In this document: one piece after another, positions 1-8,955 of the stretch
How positions within the stretch are numbered: position 1 is the first letter of the stretch
Layout: every line of letters starts with the position of its first letter
NCBI GenBank assembly: GCA_050951465.1
Contig: JBMNJC010000025.1
Coordinates: 1 to 64,000, forward strand
Length of the DNA: 64,000 nt
Source: JAAZHD01 sp012510895
GTDB taxonomy: Bacteria; Bacillota; Clostridia; Caldicoprobacterales; DTU083
Direction: 5' to 3'
Made by a program: the position numbers and the translations under genes
The notes under the pieces: model-generated
Told to the model about the DNA's origin: nothing
The model's database searches: none
The model's input: the letters and a program-made list of their open reading frames with translations, nothing else

Positions 1-883
1 CTTTTTCAGGTTGTATTTCAATATGTAATACACACCAAGGAAATCTATTTACCATCATCCAATCCTTTAAAGCTTCTTCTACACAACGAGTCAGCATGTT
101 GTCTTTAATATATCTGCCGTTGACAAAGAAAGATTGATGGGTTCTGTTGGCGCGAGTTATAGTAGGTTTTCCAATGTAACCTGTAATTGACAATTCATCA
201 AGTTCAACTTTAACAGGAATTAATTCATTTTTAATATCTTTACCATATATACTTATAATACAATTTATGAGTTGATCATCTCCTGGTGAATGATATATAG
301 TCTTATCATTATTTAAATATCTGATAGATACCATAGGATTAGCCATTATTAATTTAGCTATTAAATCACTGATTGCAGCAGTTTCACTTCGTGTTGAATT
401 TAGAAATTTCAAGCGAGCGGGGGTATTATAGAAAAGATTACGTACCACGATGGTAGTACCTTCTGGGCAACCAATTTCACGGGCTTGAATTAGTTTTCCG
501 CCATGATTGATGACATTGTATCCGGACATAGACCCAGGTTGCCTTGTCATCAATTCAATTTGAGAAACTGCTGCAATGCTTGATAATGCTTCTCCACGAA
601 AACCTAATGTAATAATATTTTTAAGGTCCTCCATAGATTTTATTTTACTAGTTGCATGTCTTAAAAAAGCAGCTTCTGCATCATCCTTATCCATTCCAAC
701 CCCATTGTCCGTTACACGAATATAAGAGATGCCTCCGTTCCTAATCTCAACTGAAATAGCTGTAGCTCTGGCATCAATTGAATTTTCCACCAATTCCTTT
801 ACTATTGAGGCAGGCCTTTCAACTACTTCTCCTGCAGCTATTTTATTTATTATATTATTGTCTAACCTATGAATTATTGCCAT
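1..883 (-). CDS. mutL: DNA mismatch repair protein MutL (N-terminal part, runs off the window)
   Basis: MutL couples MutS mismatch recognition to strand excision. Translating from the ATG at 881-883 gives an uninterrupted GHKL ATPase domain with the family signatures ELVENSIDA (motif I), DNGVGM (motif II) and GFRGEAL (motif III), followed by the start of the transducer domain. About 294 residues are visible; the frame is still open at base 1, so the C-terminal part, including any endonuclease motif, lies outside the window. The AAGGAG ribosome site overlaps the mutS stop codon, so mutL is translated directly after mutS in one transcript. No defect is visible in the part present. Confidence 0.96.
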   Translation of the reverse strand, partial: MAIIHRLDNNIINKIAAGEVVERPASIVKELVENSIDARATAISVEIRNGGISYIRVTDNGVGMDKDDAEAAFLRHATSKIKSMEDLKNIITLGFRGEALSSIAAVSQIELMTRQPGSMSGYNVINHGGKLIQAREIGCPEGTTIVVRNLFYNTPARLKFLNSTRSETAAISDLIAKLIMANPMVSIRYLNNDKTIYHSPGDDQLINCIISIYGKDIKNELIPVKVELDELSITGYIGKPTITRANRTHQSFFVNGRYIKDNMLTRCVEEALKDWMMVNRFPWCVLHIEIQPEK

Positions 884-886
884 GTT

Positions 887-3511
887 TTACTCCTTAACCT
901 TTTGCACTAAACTATGTAATATGTTAAGCGCTTCAATAGGCGTAATTATATTTATGTCCAGATTTCGCAGTTCTTCCTCTATTTCACATAAATTAGATTG
1001 AAAAAGAGTTAACTGTTCTGTATATGTTTCCTTGTGAGACTCTGGGTTAATAACTTTACTACTCTTATTTTTACTAAAACCTGATTTCTCAAGTTCTTTA
1101 AGAATGTCTCCTGCTCTATTAATAACTTCTATAGGAAGACCCGCAAGTTTTGCAACTTGAATACCGAAGCTTTTATCTGCTCCGCCTCTGACAATTCTGC
1201 GCAAAAATATAATATCGTCTCCTTGCTCTTTAACAGCTACATTATAATTTTTGACTCCAGGAAACTTGTTTTCTAATTCAGTTAGTTCATGATAATGAGT
1301 TGCAAATAAAGTTCGTGCTCTTAAGGATGGGCTCTGACATATGTACTCAATCACCGCACAAGCAATACTGAGCCCATCGAAAGTACTGGTTCCTCTTCCA
1401 ATTTCATCTAATATCAAAAGACTCTTAGACGTAGCATTGTGAAGTATATTAGCTACTTCACTCATTTCTACCATGAAAGTACTCTGTCCGGAGGAAAGAT
1501 CATCTGAAGCACCTACTCTAGTGAAAACTCTATCTACTATACCTATTTCTGCTTCTTTAGCAGGTACAAAACAGCCAATTTGTGCCATGAGTACTATCAA
1601 AGCAACTTGTCTCATATATGTACTTTTACCTGCCATATTAGGCCCAGTAATGATCATTAAATGATCATAACCCGCTTTTATACTTGTGTCATTTGGTACA
1701 AACAAACCGTTAGCCATTGTCTTTTCTACAACCGGATGTCTACCATCCTTTATTTTTATTATGCCATCTTCTCTAATAACCGGTCTCGTATAATGGTTAT
1801 CATAAGAAACCTTTGCAAAAGAACTCAGAACGTCCAACGAAGCCAGAATAGAAGCTGTTTTTTGTATCCGACTGACTTCTTTTGCTACCTTATCACGTAC
1901 TTCTATGAATAGTAGATACTCTAATCTAATACTTTTTTCTTCAGCTCCTAAAATACTGTTTTCAACTTCTTTTAATTCGGGGGTAATATATCGTTCAGAA
2001 TTAGCCAAGGTCTGTTTACGTATATAATATTCAGGCACCAGATCAAAGTAGGATTTTGTTATATCAATATAATAACCAAATACTTTATTGAATCCTATCT
2101 TAAGATTTTTTATACCAGTTTTCATCCGTTCTTGTTCTTCCAAAGCTGCAATCCATTTTTTCCCTTCCGTCATGGCCAAGCGGTATTTATCTAACTCAGT
2201 ATTCCATCCGGTTTTAATTAAATTTCCTTCCTTTAAAGATATAGGCGGATCCTCGAAAATAGACTGTTCTAACAGCGTGTGTATATCTTCTAATGTGTCC
2301 ATTTCAATACAAAGCCTATTTAAAATACTACTTTTCGATTTCCTTAAGATTTCCTTAAGCAATGGCAAAAGCTTTAGAGACTGTTTTATAGAAAGCATAT
2401 CTCTTGCATTAGCACTGCCAAAAGCGATTTTCCCCGCCAAACGTTCTAAATCATATACCTTTCCCAATAGTTCCTTTATTTCGTCTACCTGAGCAATGTT
2501 TTCCTTTAATTCCTGTACAGCATCTAAGCGTTCTTCTATTTGTGCTTTAGAAACAAGAGGTTGTTGAATCCATTGACGTAATAAACGCCCGCCCATAGCT
2601 GTATCTGTCTTGTCTAAAAGCCAAAGGAGTGAACCTTTTCTGTTCTTCCCTCGAATAGTTTCAGTTAACTCCAGATTTCTTTGGGCTGTAGCATCTAATA
2701 TCATATGAGATTTATATGATATTGTCTTAATATAATTAATATGTGAAAGAGCATTCTTCTGAGTCTCTGCTAAATAAGTAAGCAGTGCTCCTGCTGCACG
2801 TATACCATATAATAAGTTTTCGCAACCATATATTTCAAGAGATTGCACTTTAAAATGCTCTATTAAGGTCCTATAAGCATTGTCTTCTTCAAAAGCCCAG
2901 TCATAATAAGGAGTAATAAGAGAGGAGTATCTATTTCTTATCAAATCTAAAAATTCAGTATCTTTCGCTAATATATCATTCACTAGGAGCTCACTTGGAT
3001 TAATGCGAGCTAACTCACTTTCTAACTTATCTTTAGTATTATTCGTAGTAAATTCTGATAGAAAAAACTCACCAGTGGACACATCAACGCCTGACAGACC
3101 ATAATAGTTATTGTAGCAAAACAGAGAAACCAAATAATTATTAGTTTTCTCATCCAAATAAGAACTTTCTATTGCAGTACCGGGCGTAACTATACGTACA
3201 ACTTGACGTTCTACCAAACCTTTAGCATCTTCTGGATCCTGTGTCTGTTCACATATAGCCACTTTATATCCTTTATCTATTAATTTAGAAATATATCCAT
3301 CAGCAGAATGCCATGGCACACCACACATAGGGGCACGTTCTTCCAAACCACAATCTCTGCTTGTTAATGTAATCTCCAGTTCTCTTGAAGCTGTAATAGC
3401 ATCATCAAAGAACATCTCATAAAAATCGCCTAACCGAAAAAATAAAATGGCATCTTTATGCTGCTCTTTTAACATCATATATTGCTGCATCATAGGTGTC
3501 AAACTTGCCAT
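887..3511 (-). CDS. mutS: DNA mismatch repair protein MutS
   Basis: MutS binds mismatched bases and small loops. The 874-residue protein has the usual length. It shows the mismatch-wedge motif FYE near residue 30, the lever and clamp regions, Walker A (GPNMAGKST), Walker B (ILDEIGRGTS) and the C-terminal dimerisation helices. The ATG at 3511 is preceded by AGGAGG. mutL follows after 3 bases. A good promoter lies directly upstream (3546-3574). In Bacillus, miaB, ymcA, cotE, mutS and mutL are neighbours. Here ylbF and miaB are also upstream, but an insertion element has been placed between ylbF and the mutS promoter. The promoter is intact, so expression is probably kept. Confidence 0.97.
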   Translation of the reverse strand: MASLTPMMQQYMMLKEQHKDAILFFRLGDFYEMFFDDAITASRELEITLTSRDCGLEERAPMCGVPWHSADGYISKLIDKGYKVAICEQTQDPEDAKGLVERQVVRIVTPGTAIESSYLDEKTNNYLVSLFCYNNYYGLSGVDVSTGEFFLSEFTTNNTKDKLESELARINPSELLVNDILAKDTEFLDLIRNRYSSLITPYYDWAFEEDNAYRTLIEHFKVQSLEIYGCENLLYGIRAAGALLTYLAETQKNALSHINYIKTISYKSHMILDATAQRNLELTETIRGKNRKGSLLWLLDKTDTAMGGRLLRQWIQQPLVSKAQIEERLDAVQELKENIAQVDEIKELLGKVYDLERLAGKIAFGSANARDMLSIKQSLKLLPLLKEILRKSKSSILNRLCIEMDTLEDIHTLLEQSIFEDPPISLKEGNLIKTGWNTELDKYRLAMTEGKKWIAALEEQERMKTGIKNLKIGFNKVFGYYIDITKSYFDLVPEYYIRKQTLANSERYITPELKEVENSILGAEEKSIRLEYLLFIEVRDKVAKEVSRIQKTASILASLDVLSSFAKVSYDNHYTRPVIREDGIIKIKDGRHPVVEKTMANGLFVPNDTSIKAGYDHLMIITGPNMAGKSTYMRQVALIVLMAQIGCFVPAKEAEIGIVDRVFTRVGASDDLSSGQSTFMVEMSEVANILHNATSKSLLILDEIGRGTSTFDGLSIACAVIEYICQSPSLRARTLFATHYHELTELENKFPGVKNYNVAVKEQGDDIIFLRRIVRGGADKSFGIQVAKLAGLPIEVINRAGDILKELEKSGFSKNKSSKVINPESHKETYTEQLTLFQSNLCEIEEELRNLDINIITPIEALNILHSLVQKVKE

Positions 3512-3545
3512 CTATTACCTCCTGATCGGAATGCTTACAATCTTA

Positions 3546-3574
3546 ATTATAACCCGATCAATACCAACCTGCAA
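3546..3574 (-). promoter_or_regulatory. Sigma-A type promoter of mutS-mutL
   Basis: On the minus strand TTGCAG (3569-3574), a 17-nt spacer and TATAAT (3546-3551) form a near-consensus promoter 35 bases upstream of the mutS start. The upstream edge of the -35 box directly touches the 18-bp target duplication of insertion element A1. Confidence 0.75.
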
Positions 3575-3592
3575 GTTACTTAGAGCATCTAC
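3575..3592. repeat. 18-bp target duplication of element A1, left copy (right copy 5235-5252)
   Basis: The 18 bp gttacttagagcatctac occur directly outside both ends of element A1 (3575-3592 and 5235-5252). The right copy contains the last codons and the TAA stop of ylbF, so the original ylbF end was kept. The left copy directly adjoins the -35 box of the mutS promoter. Confidence 0.95.
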
Positions 3593-3671
3593 TGTGTTTA
3601 ACTTATGATAATGTCACCATGTAGACTCTCGTGATAAAATGTCACTTATGAAAAGTGAGGTACGCTACTTG

Positions 3672-4993
3672 ATGACACAAAAACAAATAACCAGATATAC
3701 TATCATCAAGAAAACATTAGAAGGTAGTATGACTGTCGCAGAAGCTGCAGAAAGCTTAGGCTTGAGTACCCGCCAGATTATACGTCTACGAAACGGAGTG
3801 AGAGATAACGACGTGGGGGCACTAATACACAAGAATCGAGGCCGAAAGCCAGCGCATGCTATCAGCGACGAGCTTAGAAAGCAAATAGTAGAACTAAAGA
3901 GAGCGAAATACAAAGACGCAAATTTCATGCACTTCCGAGAACTTCTGCAAGAGCATGAACAAATAACAATAGGCTATACTGCACTGGCGACGCTCCTAAA
4001 GGAAGCTGGTGAAGAAAGTCCGAAAAAGCGCAGACGCTACAAACCGCATAGAAGGAGGGCCAGAAAGCCTCAGGAAGGTTTGCTCATCCAAATGGATGCT
4101 ACCCCTTACACTTGGTTCAATGACGGTAAGCGGTATGCATTGCATGGAGCCATAGATGATGCCACAGGCAAGATAGTAGGCCTTTACATTACTAAGAACG
4201 AGTGTCTGCATGGCTACTTCGAAACGACCCGGCAGATTATTGAAGGTTTCGGTGTTCCTGTCAGCATTTATGCAGACCGACATACCATATTTCTTTCAAA
4301 CTAAAGCTGGGAAAGCTAACAATAGAAGAACAGCTTCAAGGTAAGGTTTGCAATGATACTCAGTTTGGCCGGGCGATGAAAGAACTTGGGATAACTCTCA
4401 TAGCAGCCAGGTCACCTCAAGCTAAAGGCCGCGTTGAACGTCTGTGGGACACACTTCAATCGAGGGTGCCTGTCGAATTTGCACTCAGAAATATCAGCAC
4501 AATCGATGAGGCAAATGAGTTTTTGAAAGAATATATTCCCAGGTTCAACAGCAAGTTCTCAGTAAATCCTACGGATACGGAATCAGCTTATTCTCCCTTA
4601 AGAGAAGGCATGGATCTTAACAATATTCTTTGTGTCAAGGAAAAAAGAATGGCCGATAAAGGCGGTGTATTCTCCTACTGTGGCAAGCACTTCAAGATTA
4701 CCCCGCAGAAAAATCAGCCATCCTTCTCGACCAAAAAACAAATTAACGTATTCGTAAGCAGTATAACAGGTGTTCGCGCAGAATACAATGGGGTAGTTTA
4801 TCCAACAGTGCCTTTCATAAAGCCTGCCAGAGGGACTAAAGCCACTGAACCTAAGCAACACAAGACCTATAGGCCTCCGGATGATCATTACTACAAATAC
4901 GGCCAAAGCCTGTTCCCTAAACTAACTTACGAAGATTCTGATCAGGAAATTCTTGAAATGCTCAATAATATTTTCTTAAGGAAATATTCATAG
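3672..4993 (+). pseudogene. Transposase of element A1, frameshifted
   Basis: An N-terminal helix-turn-helix (EAAESLGLSTRQIIRLRNG) is followed by a DDE integrase core whose acidic residues lie in QMDATP, YADRHT and GRVERLW. Compared with copy A2, this copy has two single-base insertions near 4303 and 4317 (ctttcaaacTaaagc and gggaaaGctaac). They create a TAA stop after FLSN and shift the frame, so the second half is open only as a separate frame from about 4376. The product should be inactive unless recoding occurs, which the two separate insertions make unlikely. The start at 3672 has a GTGAGG site 11 bases upstream. Confidence 0.85.
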
Positions 4994-5025
4994 TTTTCAA
5001 GGTTCGGCATCATAACCATTATTGA

Positions 5026-5078
5026 TTGTCAAGGGAAGGGTGGAGATTTTCGCAGAAAATACTACCCGACCTTGACAA
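5026..5078 (+). other. Nested hairpin downstream of the element A transposase
   Basis: TTGTCAAGG (5026-5034) pairs with CCTTGACAA (5070-5078). Inside it GGGT pairs with ACCC and TTTC with GAAA, giving one long interrupted stem. The same structure is at 59579-59631 in copy A2. Element B has a related hairpin with the same ATGTCAAGG/CCTTGACAT stem, so it looks like a kept part of these elements. Confidence 0.7.
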
Positions 5079-5102
5079 CGGTAGTATAGTACACTCTGGA
5101 TT

Positions 5103-5131
5103 GGCCTTCCGGCATATCTATCCGGAAGGCC
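5103..5131 (+). terminator. Transcription terminator of element A1
   Basis: GGCCTTCCGG and CCGGAAGGCC form a 10-bp perfect stem around a 9-base loop, followed by TTAATT. The same hairpin is at 59656-59684 in copy A2. It probably ends transposase transcripts before they leave the element. Confidence 0.7.
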
Positions 5132-5235
5132 TTAATTAAAAACTACTTCATAGATATTATTAGGTGACATTCTCTAGCGAGAATTAACTCCTTTTTAATA
5201 TCTTTTTAGGTGACATTTTCAAAAGTTATTGACAG

Positions 5236-5664
5236 TTACTTAGAGCATCTACTGATACAGCCGTTGCAACATTGGAGCTTATCAAACTGAGACTCTTCCT
5301 CTTGATCAAAACAATAAAATTTTAATATCTGATTAACCTGACTAAGTAAAAAGTTTACAGCATTACCTGTTCGATAGTATTCAGCTACAAGTGGATTAGC
5401 TTTTATTTCCTTATCCATCTTTTCTAATTGAAGAGTTAGTAGTTTTATTTTCTGCATATCTGATTTCGGGCTATGTTTTTCACAAACTAACTCTTTATGT
5501 AGCTTTCTGTATTTGCTAATTATTTGATAAGCTTTTTGATCATTTGCCATCATTTTCTCAGCATTCCGATATCTCAAAACTTCATCGGACTTTAATATGG
5601 TTAACCCTAATTCCTTGGTCATTTTCATAATAATTGCTTTATTAACTTCATTATTACTATACAT
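5236..5664 (-). CDS. ylbF: YlbF/YmcA family regulator
   Basis: The 142-residue all-helical protein matches the YlbF/YmcA family. In Bacillus, YlbF, YmcA and YaaT form a complex that promotes maturation of some mRNAs by RNase Y and affects sporulation, competence and biofilms. The C-terminal tail holds a cysteine cluster (CCNGCISRC), which fits the reported Fe-S cluster binding of that complex. The start ATG overlaps the miaB stop (TGATG), so the two genes are translationally coupled. The stop codon lies inside the target duplication of element A1, so the insertion did not truncate the protein. RNase Y itself is encoded at 54504. Confidence 0.85.
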   Translation of the reverse strand: MYSNNEVNKAIIMKMTKELGLTILKSDEVLRYRNAEKMMANDQKAYQIISKYRKLHKELVCEKHSPKSDMQKIKLLTLQLEKMDKEIKANPLVAEYYRTGNAVNFLLSQVNQILKFYCFDQEEESQFDKLQCCNGCISRCSK

Positions 5665-7073
5665 CAGATGATCTCTCCAAACAATGAATAAGACTGGATT
5701 TTTGTTATTCGTAAAGCTACTAGGTTCCCCACCAAATCTAGTTCACCTTTAAAGTTAACAGGTTTATTCGTATCAGTTCTCCCAGTAAGAATATCTTTCC
5801 TGGATTTGCTGGAGCCTTCAACTAATACTTCTACAACTTTATTGAAATATTTCATGTTCTCTTCATAGCAGATTCTATTTAATAACTCGTTCAAGCGGCT
5901 AAGTCTCTCTTTTTTCTCTTCAAGGGGTACTTGATCCTTTTTCTTTGCTGCAGGAGTCCCTTTTCTTGGTGAGTACATAAAACTATATGCTGAATCAAAG
6001 CGCACCATTTTTACCAATTCTAAAGTATCTTTGAAGTCTTCTTCTGTTTCCCCCGGAAAACCAACAATTATATCAGTTGTTATTGAAATATCTGGTATGT
6101 GACTGCGAATTTTTTCAACAAGTTCAATATAATATTCTCGAGTATATTTACGATTCATTTCATGTAGTATTCTGTTGCTTCCTGCCTGGATTGGCAAGTG
6201 AAGATGCTTAGACACCTTATTACATTCAGCAATGGTTTTAATCAGCTCATCTGATAAATCTTTGGGATGAGATGTCATAAAACGGATTCGTTCGATCCCT
6301 TTAATTTTATTAACATCTTGTAATAAATGGTGGAAAAGATACTCCTGATCCAGATCTTTACCATATGAATTCACGTTCTGCCCCAATAAAGTTATTTCTT
6401 TATAACCTTCATCAGCTATGACCTGGATTTCATCCAAAATATCTTTTGGCTGCCTGCTCCTTTCTTTTCCACGAACATAAGGTACAATGCAATAACTACA
6501 ATAGTTATTACAACCATATATTATGGTGACCCATGCACTGACACCTTTAGTACGATGTATTGGCACGTATTCAGTTACCGTTCCTTCCGAATCCACTATT
6601 TCCACTACTGTATGGTTTGAGTTTAAGGCTTGAAATAATAGTTGTGGTAAACGATGGACATTATGGGTCCCGAATACCAGATCCACAAATGGGAAAGTTT
6701 TAGTTATATAATCGGCAACTTCTGCTTGCTGCATCATGCAACCGCAAATACCTATAATACAATTTGGATTTACTTGCTTATATGACTTTAATGCACCTAC
6801 ATTTCCATATACCCTTAACTCTGCATTCTCTCGCACGCAACAAGTATTGAATAATACCAAATCCGCCTCTTGCTGATTCTGCGTCTGGGTATAACCTATT
6901 TCATGTAGCATACCAGCTAACTTTTCAGAGTCATGTACATTCATTTGACAACCATAGGTAGTAATATGATAAGTAAAATTTTTACCTTGAATCCGTTTCC
7001 TTAATTCTTCTATATAATCTTTCTGAGATTTTAAATTATGTTCAGATATCATTTTTGTATTACAATGAGACAT
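5664..7073 (-). CDS. miaB: tRNA-2-methylthio-N6-dimethylallyladenosine synthase MiaB
   Basis: This radical-SAM methylthiotransferase modifies A37 of tRNAs that read UNN codons. It has an N-terminal UPF0004 domain with cysteines in TYGCQMN, FNTCCVRE and ICGCMMQ, the radical-SAM motif GCNNYCSYC, and a C-terminal TRAM domain. The frame is open from an ATG at 7133, but that start has no ribosome site; the ATG at 7073 follows GAAAGGAAG and is chosen, giving 469 residues. It is first in a transcript with ylbF. A second methylthiotransferase, RimO, is at 61581. Confidence 0.95.
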   Translation of the reverse strand: MSHCNTKMISEHNLKSQKDYIEELRKRIQGKNFTYHITTYGCQMNVHDSEKLAGMLHEIGYTQTQNQQEADLVLFNTCCVRENAELRVYGNVGALKSYKQVNPNCIIGICGCMMQQAEVADYITKTFPFVDLVFGTHNVHRLPQLLFQALNSNHTVVEIVDSEGTVTEYVPIHRTKGVSAWVTIIYGCNNYCSYCIVPYVRGKERSRQPKDILDEIQVIADEGYKEITLLGQNVNSYGKDLDQEYLFHHLLQDVNKIKGIERIRFMTSHPKDLSDELIKTIAECNKVSKHLHLPIQAGSNRILHEMNRKYTREYYIELVEKIRSHIPDISITTDIIVGFPGETEEDFKDTLELVKMVRFDSAYSFMYSPRKGTPAAKKKDQVPLEEKKERLSRLNELLNRICYEENMKYFNKVVEVLVEGSSKSRKDILTGRTDTNKPVNFKGELDLVGNLVALRITKIQSYSLFGEII

Positions 7074-7302
7074 AGTCTTCTTCCTTTCAGTCCTGATCTT
7101 AAACATTATATAAGGTTCTATGCTTTTACGCAAGTTCTGATGTAAAGTTTCCGCAGATTAATCCACACCACCTGATTTTAGAGAGACTAGTTATCCACAA
7201 CTTTATAAAAATGCTTAAAATATAAGGAATCTTCCCCTCTTTTGATGTAAAATAAAGTGTGAGAAACAAAATTCTACTAAACAAAAAAGAGGAGGATTCC
7301 CT

Positions 7303-8556
7303 ATGTCCTATTTTACATCAAAAATCTATTCTTTGAAACGGGATATATTAAATTTTACAAATAAAGTTTCTCGAAAGCTCTCCAAACCAGATCGTAAGTT
7401 TACAGCTGATATAACTTATGGAATGCTCGCTTCCGGCAGCTGTCTGCTTACAGATGTCGCAGACAATCTTCATGAGGATTCAAAAAAGATAAACATTGTT
7501 GACCGTTTATCCAAGCACCTTAATCAGGGCACCCCAAAGGACGCTTTATCTTCCTATCTCAGCCTGATCCGTAAATGGGTTCCGAATGAGCCTGTCATCC
7601 ATATCGATGACAGTGATGTTGTCAAGCCCGGCGGTTATAAATTTGAATCCCTTGGCATCGTACGGGACGGTTCCGAAAGTACTAAGAATAAGAACGTATA
7701 TAAAAAAGGCTATCACGTGACGGAAGCCACCGTCCTTACCAAAAGTGGTCACCCGGCCAGTATTTTTTCTGAAATACATTCTTCAAAGGAAAAGGGGTTT
7801 ACTTCCATTAATGATATTACATTCTCTGCAATGAAACGGGGTGCAAATCTGTTTGGAAAAGCTACTTTTGTCATGGACAGAGGCTATGACGATAACAAGA
7901 TGTTCCTTAAGCTTGATGAAATGGAGCAGGACTATGTCATTCGCCTTACTGCAAAACGTAAGCTGCTTTTTCATAATAAATGGATCAAGGCAACCGAACT
8001 GCGTGACCGCCGCAAGGGAAAAATTAAAACCCCAGTTTTTTATAAAGGGCAGCAGCATGATGCATATCTTTCCCACGTCAAAGTACAGATTACGGCTTCC
8101 AGAAAGGATATTTACCTTGTGTTGGTTTACGGCATTACGGAACAGCCTATGATGCTTGCTACGAATAAAGAAATTCGTTGCAAAGAAGATGTCATCCGGG
8201 TGGCAAGGCTATACTTATCCAGGTGGCGTATTGAGGAGTATTTCCGCTGTAAAAAGCAGATGTTCCAGTTTGAAAACTTCCGAGTAAGGAAACTTGTCGC
8301 CATCAATGCACTGAATTTTTACATAACCCTATGCATGGCATTCCTGGCTCACATATCCATGAAGCCAGAAACAAATGCCATGAAGGTTTCTATTATACAA
8401 CAGGCGAACCCGATAAAAGAAAAGGTTCATTTCTGCTATTACCGGCTAGCGAAAGGTATCTCAGGCATACTCATCCATGCAAAAGCAGGCGTCAGGCTCT
8501 GGTTCAGGACAAGACGTCCCGCATACCGTCAACTTTGCTTTAAGCTGGCTGTCTGA
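7303..8556 (+). CDS. IS4-type (DDE_Tnp_1) transposase
   Basis: The intact 417-residue transposase shows the IS4-group acidic residues in HIDDSD and VMDRGYDD and the Y-(2)-R-(3)-E-(6)-K signature in YLSRWRIEEYFRCKK. The start has a GAGGAGG site. The codon use is more GC-rich than the neighbours, consistent with a mobile origin. An imperfect inverted repeat (ggaatcttcccctctttt and its partner aagaggaggattcc) lies in the leader at about 7227-7300. The outer ends and any target duplication could not be fixed. The element sits between miaB and the small membrane gene at 8737 and breaks neither. Confidence 0.88.
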   Translation: MSYFTSKIYSLKRDILNFTNKVSRKLSKPDRKFTADITYGMLASGSCLLTDVADNLHEDSKKINIVDRLSKHLNQGTPKDALSSYLSLIRKWVPNEPVIHIDDSDVVKPGGYKFESLGIVRDGSESTKNKNVYKKGYHVTEATVLTKSGHPASIFSEIHSSKEKGFTSINDITFSAMKRGANLFGKATFVMDRGYDDNKMFLKLDEMEQDYVIRLTAKRKLLFHNKWIKATELRDRRKGKIKTPVFYKGQQHDAYLSHVKVQITASRKDIYLVLVYGITEQPMMLATNKEIRCKEDVIRVARLYLSRWRIEEYFRCKKQMFQFENFRVRKLVAINALNFYITLCMAFLAHISMKPETNAMKVSIIQQANPIKEKVHFCYYRLAKGISGILIHAKAGVRLWFRTRRPAYRQLCFKLAV

Positions 8557-8736
8557 ATAGATAAAAAACATTCTTCTTAAAAAGTCCGGTTTCGGCGGGG
8601 CTTATTAAAGTACGCACAATTGTAAGAGTATCAACGTTTATTGCTCGAATAATGTTCGGATTGGTACTTGGAACAGATCCATTCATTTTTTAGTTACAGT
8701 TTGTTGGGGCATAATTTATATAGGAGATGATTGAAA

Positions 8737-8955
8737 ATGATTCATCAATTATTAACTGCTTTAAAAACGATTTTTTCTTCATATTTCATCATTCTATGTA
8801 TTATATGTGGAGCTATACTATCATTTCTTTATCCGTATCAGGTTTATAGCACTGAAATGATATTTAAAAAAGAATACAAAATAGGCACTTTTATAGGTTA
8901 TATTTACATATTTTTAAGTATAGTAATATTTTTCATTCTTAAAATATTTGGGTGA
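8737..8955 (+). CDS. Small membrane protein, two predicted membrane segments
   Basis: The 72-residue product has two hydrophobic stretches (residues about 11-30 and 49-70) joined by a short charged loop. The ATG at 8737 follows TAGGAG with a 10-base gap; an in-frame TTG at 8731 is too close to it. The gene runs toward gerC and the two stop codons are almost adjacent. Size and layout resemble small clostridial membrane proteins of the CLC_0170 type seen near ger genes, but the match is weak. Function unknown. Confidence 0.6.
   Translation: MIHQLLTALKTIFSSYFIILCIICGAILSFLYPYQVYSTEMIFKKEYKIGTFIGYIYIFLSIVIFFILKIFG

Larger units (their letters stand above)
3593..5234 (+). mobile_element. IS1202-like insertion element A, copy 1 (A1)
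   Basis: A 1642-bp element bounded by 25-bp imperfect inverted repeats. The left end begins TGTGTTTAACTTATGATAAT and the right end, read inward, begins TGTCAATAACTTTTGAAAAT; both continue into GTCAC. An 18-bp target duplication flanks it. Each end carries a second inner copy of the AATGTCAC / GTGACATT motif about 30-45 bp inside, probably tandem transposase sites. It holds one transposase gene (disrupted) and a hairpin plus a terminator after it. The long target duplication and the HTH plus DDE transposase resemble the IS1202 group; the family name is from memory, not a search. Confidence 0.9.

Noticed and set aside
8600..8692. Plus-strand frame reading ARIMFGLVLGTDPFIF before the small membrane gene
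   Set aside because: No start codon with ribosome site and too short; perhaps a remnant, but no family could be assigned.
7134..8730. Terminal inverted repeats of the IS4-type element at 7303
   Set aside because: No convincing pair of ends or target duplication was found by reading the flanks, so no element borders are given.
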